Assembly (NCBI GenBank): GCA_964356135.1 | Contig: CAYHGV010000013.1 | Span: 1-39,960 of the forward strand | Reading direction: 5' to 3' | Source of the DNA: CAYHGV01 sp964356135 | GTDB lineage: Bacteria > Hydrothermota > Tepidihabitantia > CAYHGV01 | Length of the DNA stretch: 39,960 bases | In this document: positions 1 to 8,207 of the stretch, one piece after another | Numbering within the stretch: the first letter of the stretch is position 1 | Layout: each line of letters opens with the position of its first letter | Position numbers and translations under genes: made by a program | Notes under the pieces: model-generated | Databases searched by the model: none | The model's input: only the letters and a program-made list of their open reading frames with translations | Told to the model about the DNA's origin: nothing

Positions 1-103
1 GTTTGGAAGAGTATGATGATCCGATGTGATACATGAATCAATGCGTTGCATGTTTAAAACCCGTCGTTGATGAGAAGAAAAAAACACATAAAGGAGGTGA
101 GTA

Positions 104-1684
104 ATGTCCTTCACTAAATTAAATAGGAGTGCTGCAACTCTTACTAAAAATCGAACCGCCGATTCGATTACTCCGATTTCGGGTATGTGCGTGACTTGCA
201 TTGATGGCTGTATCGGAATGTGTGAAATTGGAAAATCGGCTTACCGCGGACCCGAGGTCATCTATCCCCAGCCGTTCGGTATCATTACCACCGCTTCGGA
301 AAAAGAGTATCCGATTGACCTGTCCCATTTTACGATTATGGGAACCGCGGTCGGCGCCCACGGCATCGAGGCGAATTCAGATAAGGCAATATTCCCCAAT
401 GTCAACCTCGAGCGTTCAATCGGCGGGGATAAAGGTATCAAGCTGAGACTGCCGTTTGTCGTTCCCGGTTTGGGCTCAACCAATATCGCCAAGAACAACT
501 GGGAAGGTCTCGCTTCCGGTACCGCAATCTCCGGCTGCATTATGACCATCGGCGAGAATGTCTGTGCGATGGACCCCCAATCCGAGTTTAAGAATGGTCG
601 GGTCGCCCGTTCACCGGACATGGAGAATCGGGTAAAATTCTACCAGCGCTGGCAGCGCAAAGGCTATGGTGCGATCGTCGTCCAGGCAAATGTCGAGGAT
701 ACCAATATTGGCAGCCAGGAGTATGCCCTTGAAAAATTGGGCGTCCAGGTAGTGGAATTGAAATGGGGCCAGGGTGCGAAAGACATCGGCGGCGAGGTCA
801 AAATCAACGACCTGAAAAAGGCACAGCTGCTCAAGTCGCGCGGGTATGTGGTCCTACCCGACCCTACCGACCCAGAGGTAATCAAAGCCTTCGAACACGG
901 CAGTTTTAAAGAATTCGAGCGCCACTCCCGACTCGGTATGGTTTCGGAAGAAGGTTTTATGAAGCGGGTGGCGGAGCTGCGCAAAGCAGGAGCTAAATAT
1001 GTATTTTTGAAAACCGGTGCCTATCGTCCGGCGGATCTGGCGCGGGCGGTGAAATACTCGTCCATGGCCAAGATTGACCTGTTAACGGTTGACGGTGCGG
1101 GCGGTGGAACCGGTATGTCCCCCTGGCGGATGATGAACGAATGGGGCGTTCCTTCAGTCGAGCTGCACTGCCTCCTCTACCAGTATTGTGAAAAGCTGGC
1201 TAAAAAAGGAGCGTACATTCCCGACATCGCGATTGCCGGTGGATTTACGTTCGAAGACCAGCTCTTCAAAGGACTGGCGTTAGGCGCTCCCTATTTCAAG
1301 TTAATCGGCATGGCGCGGAGCCCCTTAGCTGCGGCAATGGTCGGCAAGACCATCGGCAAGCGCATTAAGGAAGAGCAGGTCCCGGTCTATGTCGAACGCT
1401 TCGGCAATAAAGTAGACGATATTTTTGTGACCGCACCCGAGCTGCGTCATGAGTTGGGCAAAGACTTCGACGAGCTGCCGACCGGTGGCATCGGTGTCTA
1501 CACTTATTTTGAGCGACTGGCCCAGGGTTTACGCCAGTTGATGTGCGGCAACCGGAAGTTCACCCTTGAGACTATCACCCGGGATGACATCGCCGCGTTA
1601 ACGAAAGAATCGGCTGAGATCTCCGGTATCCCGTATGTGATGGATGCCGACAAAAAAGAAGCGGAGAAGATCCTTAATGGTTAA
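104..1684 (+). CDS. FMN-binding glutamate synthase family protein (GltB central/FMN-domain homologue)
   Basis: The 526-residue protein matches the synthase (FMN) part of glutamate synthase large subunit. The family signature VELKWGQGAKDIGG corresponds to the GltS substrate/FMN loop, and a glycine-rich TVDGAGGGTGMSP loop and an IAIAGGF strand follow, as in a TIM-barrel flavoprotein. The N-terminal glutaminase domain and the C-terminal GXGXG domain are absent, so it would need free ammonia or a partner, or it has another substrate. An N-terminal cysteine cluster, C29-x2-C32-x3-C36-x3-C40, could hold an Fe-S centre. The start is fixed by AAAGGAGG eight bases upstream. It lies 25 bases before a glutamate dehydrogenase gene, probably in one operon. 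The family is secure; the physiological reaction is inferred. Confidence 0.88.
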   Translation: MSFTKLNRSAATLTKNRTADSITPISGMCVTCIDGCIGMCEIGKSAYRGPEVIYPQPFGIITTASEKEYPIDLSHFTIMGTAVGAHGIEANSDKAIFPNVNLERSIGGDKGIKLRLPFVVPGLGSTNIAKNNWEGLASGTAISGCIMTIGENVCAMDPQSEFKNGRVARSPDMENRVKFYQRWQRKGYGAIVVQANVEDTNIGSQEYALEKLGVQVVELKWGQGAKDIGGEVKINDLKKAQLLKSRGYVVLPDPTDPEVIKAFEHGSFKEFERHSRLGMVSEEGFMKRVAELRKAGAKYVFLKTGAYRPADLARAVKYSSMAKIDLLTVDGAGGGTGMSPWRMMNEWGVPSVELHCLLYQYCEKLAKKGAYIPDIAIAGGFTFEDQLFKGLALGAPYFKLIGMARSPLAAAMVGKTIGKRIKEEQVPVYVERFGNKVDDIFVTAPELRHELGKDFDELPTGGIGVYTYFERLAQGLRQLMCGNRKFTLETITRDDIAALTKESAEISGIPYVMDADKKEAEKILNG

Positions 1685-1709
1685 TTCCGATCCGAAATCC
1701 GAAGGATAG

Positions 1710-2981
1710 ATGGAGCATAGCGACATCAAAACCGAAGCTTTCTCGTATCGCCGGATGGTGCAAAACCAGCTCGGCAAAGCGGCTTCGGTCATCGGCTTGT
1801 CCCGAAATCTTTTGGCGATGATGAGCTGTCCGAAACGGATACTGAAGGTTACCTTTCCCGTTCAGATGGACGATGGCCGGATTGTCTGCTTCACCGGCTT
1901 CCGCTGTCAGTACAGCGATGCCCGCGGCCCGACCAAAGGCGGTGTCCGCTATCATCCCGATGTCAACGAGGATGAGATTATCGCTTTAGCCGCGCTCATG
2001 AACTGGAAGTGCGCGGTGGTCGATCTGCCCTACGGCGGAGCAAAAGGTGGTGTGATCTGCGACCCGCTGGCGCTTTCGGAAAGGGAACTCGAGCACATCA
2101 CCCGCCGCTACACGGTTGAGATCATTCCGGTCTTAGGCCCGCATATCGATATTCCGGCGCCGGATGTTTTCACGACTTCGAAGACGATGGCATGGATGAT
2201 GGATACCTACAGCATGTTCGCCGGCCATACCGAACCCGCAATCGTCACCGGCAAACCGGAAGCGCTGGGCGGTTCCAAAGGTCGGAAAGAAGCCACCGGC
2301 CGGGGCGTTTCGATTACAACCCGCGAGCTCTATAAAGTCCTGGGTCGTTCATTACCTGGTACGACGGTAGCGATTCAGGGATTCGGTAATGTCGGCAGCC
2401 ACGCCGCGTTCTTTCTTTCCGAGTTGGGCGCAAAGGTCGTTGCGATTTCCGATGCGACCACCGGGATCGTCAACCCCGAGGGGTTTGATATCCCTGCGCT
2501 CATGGACTGCATGGAGAAGAATCAGAGCTTGAGCCTGGTTCCCTGTGTTGGCGATCATATCGACCGCGATCAAATTCTCTATCAAGCGGTTGATATACTC
2601 ATCCCGGCAGCACTCGAAAACCAGATTAACGCTGGCAATGCGGATCGGATACAGGCGAAGGTGATCGTCGAAGGTGCCAACGGTCCGACGACTCCCGAGG
2701 CGGATGAAATTCTGGAAAAGAAAAACGTTCAGATCGTTCCGGATATTGTAGCCAATTCCGGCGGAGTGATCGTCAGCCACTTCGAATGGGTGCAGGCGCT
2801 CTCCGGGCTCTACTGGGAAGAAGAGCGGGTGAACCAGGAATTGGAGCGGAAACTCGTTCCCGCATTCAAAGCGGTCTGGCAGAAAGCCGCAGAATGGAGG
2901 GTCTCGCTCCGCACTGCGGCATATATCGTCGCTTTAGAGCGAGTCGCCGAGGTTTATCGCTACCGGGGGCTGTTTCCGTAA
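1710..2981 (+). CDS. gdhA: Glu/Leu/Phe/Val dehydrogenase, copy 1 (probable glutamate dehydrogenase)
   Basis: The 423-residue enzyme reversibly deaminates glutamate to 2-oxoglutarate and ammonia. The substrate and catalytic lysines of the family are visible: K76 in TKGGVRYHP, K100 in MNWK and K112 in PYGGAKGG. The Rossmann motif GFGNVG is followed by an acidic residue at the end of the second strand (VVAISD), which in this family usually means NAD(H) rather than NADP(H) preference; that is inference. It follows the GltS-like gene closely and ends at a shared terminator facing the second dehydrogenase. Typical bacterial length and no damage. Confidence 0.93.
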   Translation: MEHSDIKTEAFSYRRMVQNQLGKAASVIGLSRNLLAMMSCPKRILKVTFPVQMDDGRIVCFTGFRCQYSDARGPTKGGVRYHPDVNEDEIIALAALMNWKCAVVDLPYGGAKGGVICDPLALSERELEHITRRYTVEIIPVLGPHIDIPAPDVFTTSKTMAWMMDTYSMFAGHTEPAIVTGKPEALGGSKGRKEATGRGVSITTRELYKVLGRSLPGTTVAIQGFGNVGSHAAFFLSELGAKVVAISDATTGIVNPEGFDIPALMDCMEKNQSLSLVPCVGDHIDRDQILYQAVDILIPAALENQINAGNADRIQAKVIVEGANGPTTPEADEILEKKNVQIVPDIVANSGGVIVSHFEWVQALSGLYWEEERVNQELERKLVPAFKAVWQKAAEWRVSLRTAAYIVALERVAEVYRYRGLFP

Positions 2982-3021
2982 GTTGTTAAAGGTAAGCTGA
3001 CCCGAAACTAAAGAATGTTCA

Positions 3022-3053
3022 GGAGGGCGCAGGCTGAAATCAGCCCGCGCTCC
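3022..3053. terminator. Bidirectional terminator between convergent dehydrogenase genes
   Basis: Hairpin with arms GGAG-CGC-GGCTGA against TCAGCC-GCG-CTCC, with a two-base bulge and one mismatch, and an AA loop. It is followed on the + strand by TTCCGTTATTTTA. It lies in the 110-base gap between two convergent genes, so it can serve both. Confidence 0.65.
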
Positions 3054-3091
3054 TTCCGTTATTTTACTATGTGCTTCTCAGATTTAATCAC

Positions 3092-4390
3092 TCACGGAAA
3101 GATTCCTCGTTCGCGGTAAACGGTTTCAAGTCGGGACAGTGCGACAATGTAAGCCGCGGTACGCCAATCAGTATTGAACTCCTGCGCCGTATCGCGCACC
3201 CGGGCGTAGGCGTTTACGAGTTTTTTGTGCAGTTTGCAGTCAACCTCTTCAAGTTCCCAGGATTCACTCTGCTTGTTCTGGAGCCACTCAAAGTAACTAA
3301 CGACCACGCCGCCCGAATTGCAGAGTATATCCGGAATGACATCAATACCTTTACTCTGAAGAATCATATCGCCTTCCGGGTCGGTTGGACCGTTGGCACC
3401 TTCGGCAACCAGCTTGACTTGTAATAGTGGTGCGGTTTCGGCGTTGATCTGATTTTCCATTGCCGCTGGGATGAAGATGTCGGTTTCGCTACTTAAGAAG
3501 GTTTCATGGTCGATCGGTCTTGCTTTTGGATAACCTTTAATCAGGCCCCGGTGGTTCCTGACGTAATTAGTGAGGTCGTCCGGGTCAATGCCATCGGAGT
3601 TATACATCGCTCCGCTGACATCCTCGACCGCGATCAGTTTTGAACCATGGGATTTGAGCAGCCGTGCCGCCCAGGAACCGACGTTCCCAAATCCCTGGAC
3701 GATATAGGTTGATCCATCAAGGTCAAATTTGTTTTCTTTCGCCCACTTTTCGATTAAGAATACTATTCCCTGACCGGTTGCTTTGTCCCGACCTATGCTG
3801 CCACCGGATTCGATCGGCTTGCCGGTCACGACCGGGATGCTGCGCTGTCGGTCGTGGGGAGACACCATTGATTGGTAGGTGTCTACAATCCAAGCCATAA
3901 TCTGAGAGTTGGTGTTGACGTCGGGTGCCGGGATGTCGTATTCCGGTCCAATGTTGTTGCCAAGGGCAAAAGTGAACCGGCGGGTGATGCGCTCAAGTTC
4001 AGTTAGTGAATAGTGGGAAGGGTCGAATTGGATTCCCCCTTTCGCACCACCAAAGGGAATACCGATGATAGCTGCTTTCCAGGTCATGAGGGTGGCAAGG
4101 GCACGAACCTCTTCGATGTCTACCGCCGGATGATAACGGAGTCCACCTTTGAAGGGCCCTAAAGAATTATTGTGTTGGATCCGGTAGCCGGTGAAGACAT
4201 CTACCCGGCCGTCGTCCATTTTTGCCGGGAAATGGACGACGATTTCGTTCATCGTCGTGGCGAGAATCTTACGGATATTCGATTCGAGTTTCATCAGATT
4301 CGCAGCTTTATTGAACTGCCGGGTAACATTGTCATAAAAACTCTGTTTCTTTGTTATTTTTTTAATGGTTTTTTCGGGGACAGTTATCAT
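3092..4390 (-). CDS. Glu/Leu/Phe/Val dehydrogenase, copy 2 (probable glutamate dehydrogenase)
   Basis: The 432-residue paralogue of the upstream dehydrogenase carries K81 in FKGGLRYHP, K105 in MTWK and K117 in PFGGAKGG, plus the Rossmann motif GFGNVG followed by an acidic residue (IAVED), suggesting NAD(H). Its N-terminus is about ten residues longer and lysine-rich. The ATG has AGGAGG seven bases upstream, and that site overlaps the stop of the preceding small Cys-rich gene, so the two are co-transcribed and probably coupled. The operon is preceded by a sigma-54-type promoter next to an NtrC-type regulator, so this copy, unlike copy 1, is probably the nitrogen-responsive one (inference). Confidence 0.93.
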   Translation of the reverse strand: MITVPEKTIKKITKKQSFYDNVTRQFNKAANLMKLESNIRKILATTMNEIVVHFPAKMDDGRVDVFTGYRIQHNNSLGPFKGGLRYHPAVDIEEVRALATLMTWKAAIIGIPFGGAKGGIQFDPSHYSLTELERITRRFTFALGNNIGPEYDIPAPDVNTNSQIMAWIVDTYQSMVSPHDRQRSIPVVTGKPIESGGSIGRDKATGQGIVFLIEKWAKENKFDLDGSTYIVQGFGNVGSWAARLLKSHGSKLIAVEDVSGAMYNSDGIDPDDLTNYVRNHRGLIKGYPKARPIDHETFLSSETDIFIPAAMENQINAETAPLLQVKLVAEGANGPTDPEGDMILQSKGIDVIPDILCNSGGVVVSYFEWLQNKQSESWELEEVDCKLHKKLVNAYARVRDTAQEFNTDWRTAAYIVALSRLETVYRERGIFP

Positions 4391-4399
4391 TATTTCCTC

Positions 4400-4708
4400 C
4401 TATCGGTAATCCTCGCAACGCCAGATTCCGCCCTCGGTCATCGCCAAAGGACAGATTGTGCTGATTTTACAGGTTTTGCACAATCCTTGATAGTTGACGA
4501 GGACATCACCATTAGCGTTGTATTTGATTTGAGACTCTGAAGGCAACGAACCATTTTTGCCATTTTTTTTGTAATACAAGAATTTCCATTCCCGATATTT
4601 GGAAACGTGATCTACCCGCTCGGTTGTTTTTGCTGCCTGGTCGATGCTCGGTAAAGTTAACTTTTTTCGCCGTTTCGGTTTCGGCGTAACCGTTGTTGCA
4701 TTTGCCAT
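4400..4708 (-). CDS. Small protein with C-terminal four-cysteine (zinc-ribbon-like) motif
   Basis: This 102-residue protein has a basic N-terminus (KPKRRKK) and a C-terminal module with C77-x2-C80-x5-C86-x11-C98 in the context GLCKTC...GGIWRCEDY. A short module of this general form recurs in small bacterial proteins and probably binds zinc or an Fe-S cluster; its function is not known to me. The start is supported by AGGAGG seven bases upstream. It is the first gene of the operon with dehydrogenase copy 2, nine bases away, so a regulatory or redox role connected to that enzyme is possible but unproven. Confidence 0.75.
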   Translation of the reverse strand: MANATTVTPKPKRRKKLTLPSIDQAAKTTERVDHVSKYREWKFLYYKKNGKNGSLPSESQIKYNANGDVLVNYQGLCKTCKISTICPLAMTEGGIWRCEDYR

Positions 4709-4737
4709 ATTGGCCTCCTGTTTCTATAACTATACTA

Positions 4738-4753
4738 AGCAACTATGATGCCA
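4738..4753 (-). promoter_or_regulatory. Sigma-54 (-24/-12) promoter of the small Cys protein-dehydrogenase operon
   Basis: The minus strand reads TGGCATCATAGTTGCT, which fits the sigma-54 consensus TGGCAC-N5-TTGCA with the GG and GC doublets exactly spaced. Transcription would start near 4728, giving a leader of about 20 bases that contains the AGGAGG of the first gene. The neighbouring operon encodes a sigma-54 activator with an intact GAFTGA loop. Confidence 0.7.
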
Positions 4754-4851
4754 ATTAATATTTTGGTGACCACATAAAGATTTTTATTCATAAGTTTATT
4801 GCTGGGAGGCTAAGTTCAATGTAATCAATAGGTTAGACGGATAAAATCGGG

Positions 4852-4886
4852 TGGTTACTATTTTCCTTCTAAAATCAAATTGTCAA
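4852..4886 (-). promoter_or_regulatory. Upstream element shared with the kinase promoter (candidate activator site or second promoter)
   Basis: A minus-strand TTGACA (4881-4886) is followed 17 bases later by the 12-mer AAATAGTAACCA (4852-4863). The same 12-mer lies 18 bases after TTGACA in front of the histidine kinase gene (8051-8062). It sits about 110 bases upstream of the sigma-54 promoter, where an NtrC-type enhancer site would be expected. It could alternatively be a weak sigma-70 promoter, although the -10 is poor. Confidence 0.4.
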
Positions 4887-4900
4887 CTGTAAAAAACTCG

Positions 4901-4937
4901 CCGGGGAGATTTGAACCACTGGAGAAAATTTCCCCGG
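4901..4937 (-). terminator. Rho-independent terminator of the kinase-regulator operon
   Basis: A 12-base stem pairs CCGGGGAGATTT (4901-4912) with AAATTTTCCCCGG (ending 4937), including one G-U pair, around a 13-base loop. On the minus strand it is followed by CGAGTTTTTT. It starts 11 bases after the response-regulator stop codon. Confidence 0.85.
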
Positions 4938-4948
4938 TTAAAAAATGC

Positions 4949-6313
4949 TCAGTCCGCTGAAGTGCCTGGGATTCTTTTCAACTTTTCACGCAAAGTTTTA
5001 CGGTCAAGCCCGAGTATTTCGGCCGCCCGAGTTTTGTTGCCGGTTACACTTGCAAGGACATTGAGGATATACTCTGTTTCCACTTCGGCCAGAGTGCGAT
5101 TCAGTCCAGCTTCCCGTAGTGCCGAAAAACGCATAAACGAAGGGAGGTCGGTTACGTCGATGATGTCACCTTCGGTCATAACTACCAGCCGTTGGATTAC
5201 ATTTTCTAATTCGCGAACATTGCCGGGCCAATAGTAGTTTTTTAAAACCTGTAAAGCCTGGTCGGAAAATCGGGGAACGAGCTTGCCCCATTCTTTGGCA
5301 AATTTGGTTGCAAAGTGTAGAGTCAGCAGTAGGATATCATCCTCACGCTGGCGCAAAGGGGGGATATCGATCGTGAGGACGTTGAGACGATAAAAGAGGT
5401 CTTCCCGGAAAACCTCGTTTTTTACTAAACTGAGTAAATCCTTATTGGTTGCGGCGAGAATTCGGACATCGACTTTTTGCGGACGGCGAGAGCCGAGCAT
5501 AAAGACTTCTTTATCTTGGAGTATCCGGAGCAGTTTTACCTGCATCGAGAGCGAGGTTTCACTGACTTCATCAAGAAAGATCGATCCCCCATCTGCGGTT
5601 TGGAAGAAACCAGGTCGGGATTCAGCGGCACCGGTAAAAGCTCCTTTGAGGTACCCGAAGAGTTCCGACTCGAGCAAACCCTCAGGAATTCCTCCGCAGT
5701 TTACAGGCACAAAGGGTGCAGAACCCCGTTGACTGCTGTAGTGAATGCCCCGGGCAACCAGCTCTTTACCGCTGCCACTCTCACCGGTAATGAGGACGGT
5801 AGCCGAGGTCGAGGCCGCTTTGGTTATGGCAGTGAAGATTTTACCCATCGCTTCGGATTCTCCGATCAGGCCATGCGGTGTGGACGGAATTTGGTGGATC
5901 CGGTCCTTTGCTAACCGGTGCAGATGGAGTTTGTCGAGTGAACGACGAACCGCAGAAAAAAGTTCATCATCGGTAAAAGGTTTAGCCAGATACTCCTCTG
6001 CTCCGATCTTGACCGCCTTGACTGCACCTTCGATGGTAGCATAACCGGTAATCATCATCACTTCTGTATCCTTAAGGTTTTCCCGGATATGCCGAACAAG
6101 ATCGAGGCCGCTGGCGCCGGGCATTTTGAGGTCGGTAATAACCAAGTCAACCGGTATCTCATCAAGAATCTTTAGTGCCTCGGTAACGCCGGGAGCGGTG
6201 AAAACTTGGTAGCCTTGCGCGCTCAGGTTTCGCTGGAGGACTTCGAGGGTAGCAGGGGCGTCATCGACTACCAGAATTGATTCTTTATTGACGGAAGTTT
6301 TAATTATAGGCAT
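4949..6313 (-). CDS. Sigma-54-dependent response regulator, NtrC family
   Basis: 454 residues in the classical three-domain order. The receiver has the acidic pair D17/D18, phospho-acceptor D61 (VITDLKMP) and K111. The AAA+ domain has Walker A GESGSGKE (177-184), the sigma-54 contact loop GAFTGA (224-229) and Walker B IFLDE. The C-terminal Fis-type helix-turn-helix contains AAEILGLDRKTLREKLKRI. All activating residues are present, so it should open sigma-54 promoters when phosphorylated. Its start overlaps the end of the kinase gene by 14 bases, so the two are coupled. The nearest sigma-54 promoter is that of the adjacent dehydrogenase operon, which makes this a plausible target. Confidence 0.95.
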   Translation of the reverse strand: MPIIKTSVNKESILVVDDAPATLEVLQRNLSAQGYQVFTAPGVTEALKILDEIPVDLVITDLKMPGASGLDLVRHIRENLKDTEVMMITGYATIEGAVKAVKIGAEEYLAKPFTDDELFSAVRRSLDKLHLHRLAKDRIHQIPSTPHGLIGESEAMGKIFTAITKAASTSATVLITGESGSGKELVARGIHYSSQRGSAPFVPVNCGGIPEGLLESELFGYLKGAFTGAAESRPGFFQTADGGSIFLDEVSETSLSMQVKLLRILQDKEVFMLGSRRPQKVDVRILAATNKDLLSLVKNEVFREDLFYRLNVLTIDIPPLRQREDDILLLTLHFATKFAKEWGKLVPRFSDQALQVLKNYYWPGNVRELENVIQRLVVMTEGDIIDVTDLPSFMRFSALREAGLNRTLAEVETEYILNVLASVTGNKTRAAEILGLDRKTLREKLKRIPGTSAD

Positions 6314-8048
6314 TCACCTCGACCTCAACCAGTCCGCTCATAGGCAGCATAACTTCAAATCGTGACCCGCGACCGGCGTTGCTCTCAAATCGGATCGATC
6401 CTCCATGCGAAGTAACGATATCCTGAACGACGGGCAAGCCAAGTCCGGTTCCTTCACCAACCGGTCTGGTTGTAAAGAACGGACTGAAAATTTGCTTCAT
6501 TGTTTCTTCGCTCATACCAATACCGGTATCTTTAACAATCAGCGAGACTATCCCATCGCTGGTGCGGGTCTGAATGGTAAGCGTGCCACCTTCAGGCATA
6601 GCCTGAATTGCGTTGACGACGAGATTGACCAGCACCTGGTGTAATTGTCCGGAGTCGGCAGCTATCTCGGGCAGGTCGGGCGAAAGCTCGCGCACGAGCT
6701 CAATGCCTGCCTTGGCACAGCGAGAACTTAAGAAATAGAGCCCCTCTTCAACGAGGTTATTTAAATTAACCTGATTTTTCTGGGGTGGTTTTTGCCGGGT
6801 AAAGAGCATAAGTCGACGGATCACTTCCCGTGCGTGCAATGAAGCATCAACTATTTTATCAATGTCCTGTTCGGCGGGTTTGGCTAGGCCAGGACATTTT
6901 TTCGCTAATTGTGCGAATCCTAAAATGTTTCCTAAGGGTTCATTTAATTCGTGGGCTACGCCGGCTGCGAGTTGCCCGATCGTTGCTAACCGGTCAGCAT
7001 GGCGGAGTTGGTCTTGCAGCCGTATTCTATCCTGCTCGGCTTCTCTCCGTTCGATCAGGAGGGATACCTCTCGAGCCACCGCATCAATGAGACTTCGTTC
7101 CTCAAAGAGGAACGGTCCTTCATCCAGTTCCGACTTCTCTTCGGTATAGACTACCTCGATCATTCCGCGTCTTTCTCCTTTTACAACGATATCGTCGGAT
7201 ATTTTTTGTCCACTCTCTCGAAAGTTCGGTGTCGAACAAGAATGTTCATCCAAAGTAATCCGGGCCGCAGCATTATCAGGGTATAACCAGGCAGGGGGAA
7301 GAAGCTCGACAATGTTCTTGAGGCTTGCTTCCAGTGATATGCCGGGTTGTTCAACAATTTTGGCAATACCGTATAGACAGGTGAGCTCCTTAATCCGTTC
7401 CCGCAACGCCACCTGTGCACGCCAGTCAGCTACCGCTACCCCGATAGTCTGGGCAACCCCTTCGTAGAACTCTATTTCATCTTTTGTGAAAAAGGTGAGG
7501 CGCTCACTCTTCAATTGGAGCAGGCCGATGTTTTCATTATCGATTGTAAATGGAATCAAGGCAAGGGAGGGGTAATCCCCGCCAATGCGCAGATGGGTCT
7601 GGTTGTCACCTTTACGGCTCAGGGAGAAAGGAATTTCGGTGTCGCCGGTCCAGTAACTTCCAGCTCGGGTAAAAAAAGGTAAAGAGGGATCAAAGTGACC
7701 ACGGCTAATATCCTGGCAAAGTTGTTCGAAAGCGGAATCGCCCGGACAGCAGGGAATAGTTTTGCCGTTATCGGTTTGCGCCCAGGGTATCATTTCAAAA
7801 CGGAAAGACTCCTCGGGACGGTGTTTCAGTTCTCCCCGGTAACACCGATTGCCGTCGCCAATCCGGAACTCCACCGCATCGCACCCGGAGAAGTCAATAA
7901 GCATTTTTGCGATTGCCTGGACAAATTCAATCTTCGAGACCCCACGGTTTGCATAGCGGAGGATCCGATTTGAGAGGTCGGAAAAATCCTCAGCTAACCT
8001 GCGGCCCGAAGCACAGGTCTCAATTCGCTTTACTCCGCGGTTCTTCAT
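6300..8048 (-). CDS. GAF-domain sensor histidine kinase
   Basis: 582 residues with no membrane segment. Two GAF-like regions (about 35-210 and 215-340) precede a HisKA domain with the phospho-acceptor at H366 (GQLAAGVAHELNEPLGNILG). The HATPase_c domain shows the N box NLVVNAIQAM, G1 box DTGIGM and G2 box GTGLGL. It is a cytoplasmic NtrB-like sensor that presumably phosphorylates the regulator encoded just downstream with a 14-base overlap. The signal read by the GAF domains is unknown; the neighbouring glutamate genes suggest nitrogen or energy status (inference). The ATG lies nine bases after a -10 box with no Shine-Dalgarno sequence. Confidence 0.93.
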   Translation of the reverse strand: MKNRGVKRIETCASGRRLAEDFSDLSNRILRYANRGVSKIEFVQAIAKMLIDFSGCDAVEFRIGDGNRCYRGELKHRPEESFRFEMIPWAQTDNGKTIPCCPGDSAFEQLCQDISRGHFDPSLPFFTRAGSYWTGDTEIPFSLSRKGDNQTHLRIGGDYPSLALIPFTIDNENIGLLQLKSERLTFFTKDEIEFYEGVAQTIGVAVADWRAQVALRERIKELTCLYGIAKIVEQPGISLEASLKNIVELLPPAWLYPDNAAARITLDEHSCSTPNFRESGQKISDDIVVKGERRGMIEVVYTEEKSELDEGPFLFEERSLIDAVAREVSLLIERREAEQDRIRLQDQLRHADRLATIGQLAAGVAHELNEPLGNILGFAQLAKKCPGLAKPAEQDIDKIVDASLHAREVIRRLMLFTRQKPPQKNQVNLNNLVEEGLYFLSSRCAKAGIELVRELSPDLPEIAADSGQLHQVLVNLVVNAIQAMPEGGTLTIQTRTSDGIVSLIVKDTGIGMSEETMKQIFSPFFTTRPVGEGTGLGLPVVQDIVTSHGGSIRFESNAGRGSRFEVMLPMSGLVEVEVNAYN

Positions 8049-8057
8049 GATGGTTAC

Positions 8058-8086
8058 TATTTAAATACAATTGCCCGAAATGTCAA
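8058..8086 (-). promoter_or_regulatory. Sigma-70 promoter of the kinase-regulator operon (near-leaderless)
   Basis: Minus strand: TTGACA (8081-8086), 17-base spacer, TAAATA (8058-8063), then nine bases to the ATG. The transcript would start three or four bases before the start codon. Confidence 0.6.
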
Positions 8087-8119
8087 GCACGTCCATGACT
8101 TTACCATCGCCTGGATTTC

Positions 8120-8147
8120 TTGACAGGCGATGGTGTTTTTGTATGAT
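8120..8147 (+). promoter_or_regulatory. Strong sigma-70 promoter upstream of the CYTH gene
   Basis: TTGACA (8120-8125), 16-base spacer, TATGAT (8142-8147). The predicted start coincides with an ATG at 8154, so the first thing read is a 17-codon ORF; the CYTH reading frame begins 79 bases further on. Confidence 0.65.
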
Positions 8148-8153
8148 AGCGAT

Positions 8154-8207
8154 ATGGTTCGAAGCGGGAATACTGTCGTGTCCTGTACAACCCATACAAG
8201 GTCTTGA
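8154..8207 (+). CDS. Possible 17-residue leader peptide
   Basis: An ATG placed exactly where a strong promoter should start transcription opens the frame MVRSGNTVVSCTTHTRS and then a TGA. The TGA lies inside a possible hairpin, TCTTGAG-tttg-CTTAAGA (8201-8218). It may be a leaderless upstream ORF that controls the CYTH gene, or simply untranslated leader. No run of a single amino acid points to classic attenuation. Confidence 0.25.
   Translation: MVRSGNTVVSCTTHTRS

Noticed and set aside
1..36. Short open stretches before the first gene, for example one ending ...LEEYDDPM-stop at 29, that could be the end of an upstream gene.
   Set aside because: Only nine codons are visible and another frame is also open to 36; nothing decides between them.
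4512..4742. A 76-codon frame overlapping the small Cys protein.
   Set aside because: Out of frame with the conserved cysteine motif, and it lacks the AGGAGG that serves the 102-residue protein.
5477..5914. A 145-codon frame opposite the response-regulator gene.
   Set aside because: It is the antisense shadow of a strongly conserved AAA+ domain and has no ribosome site.
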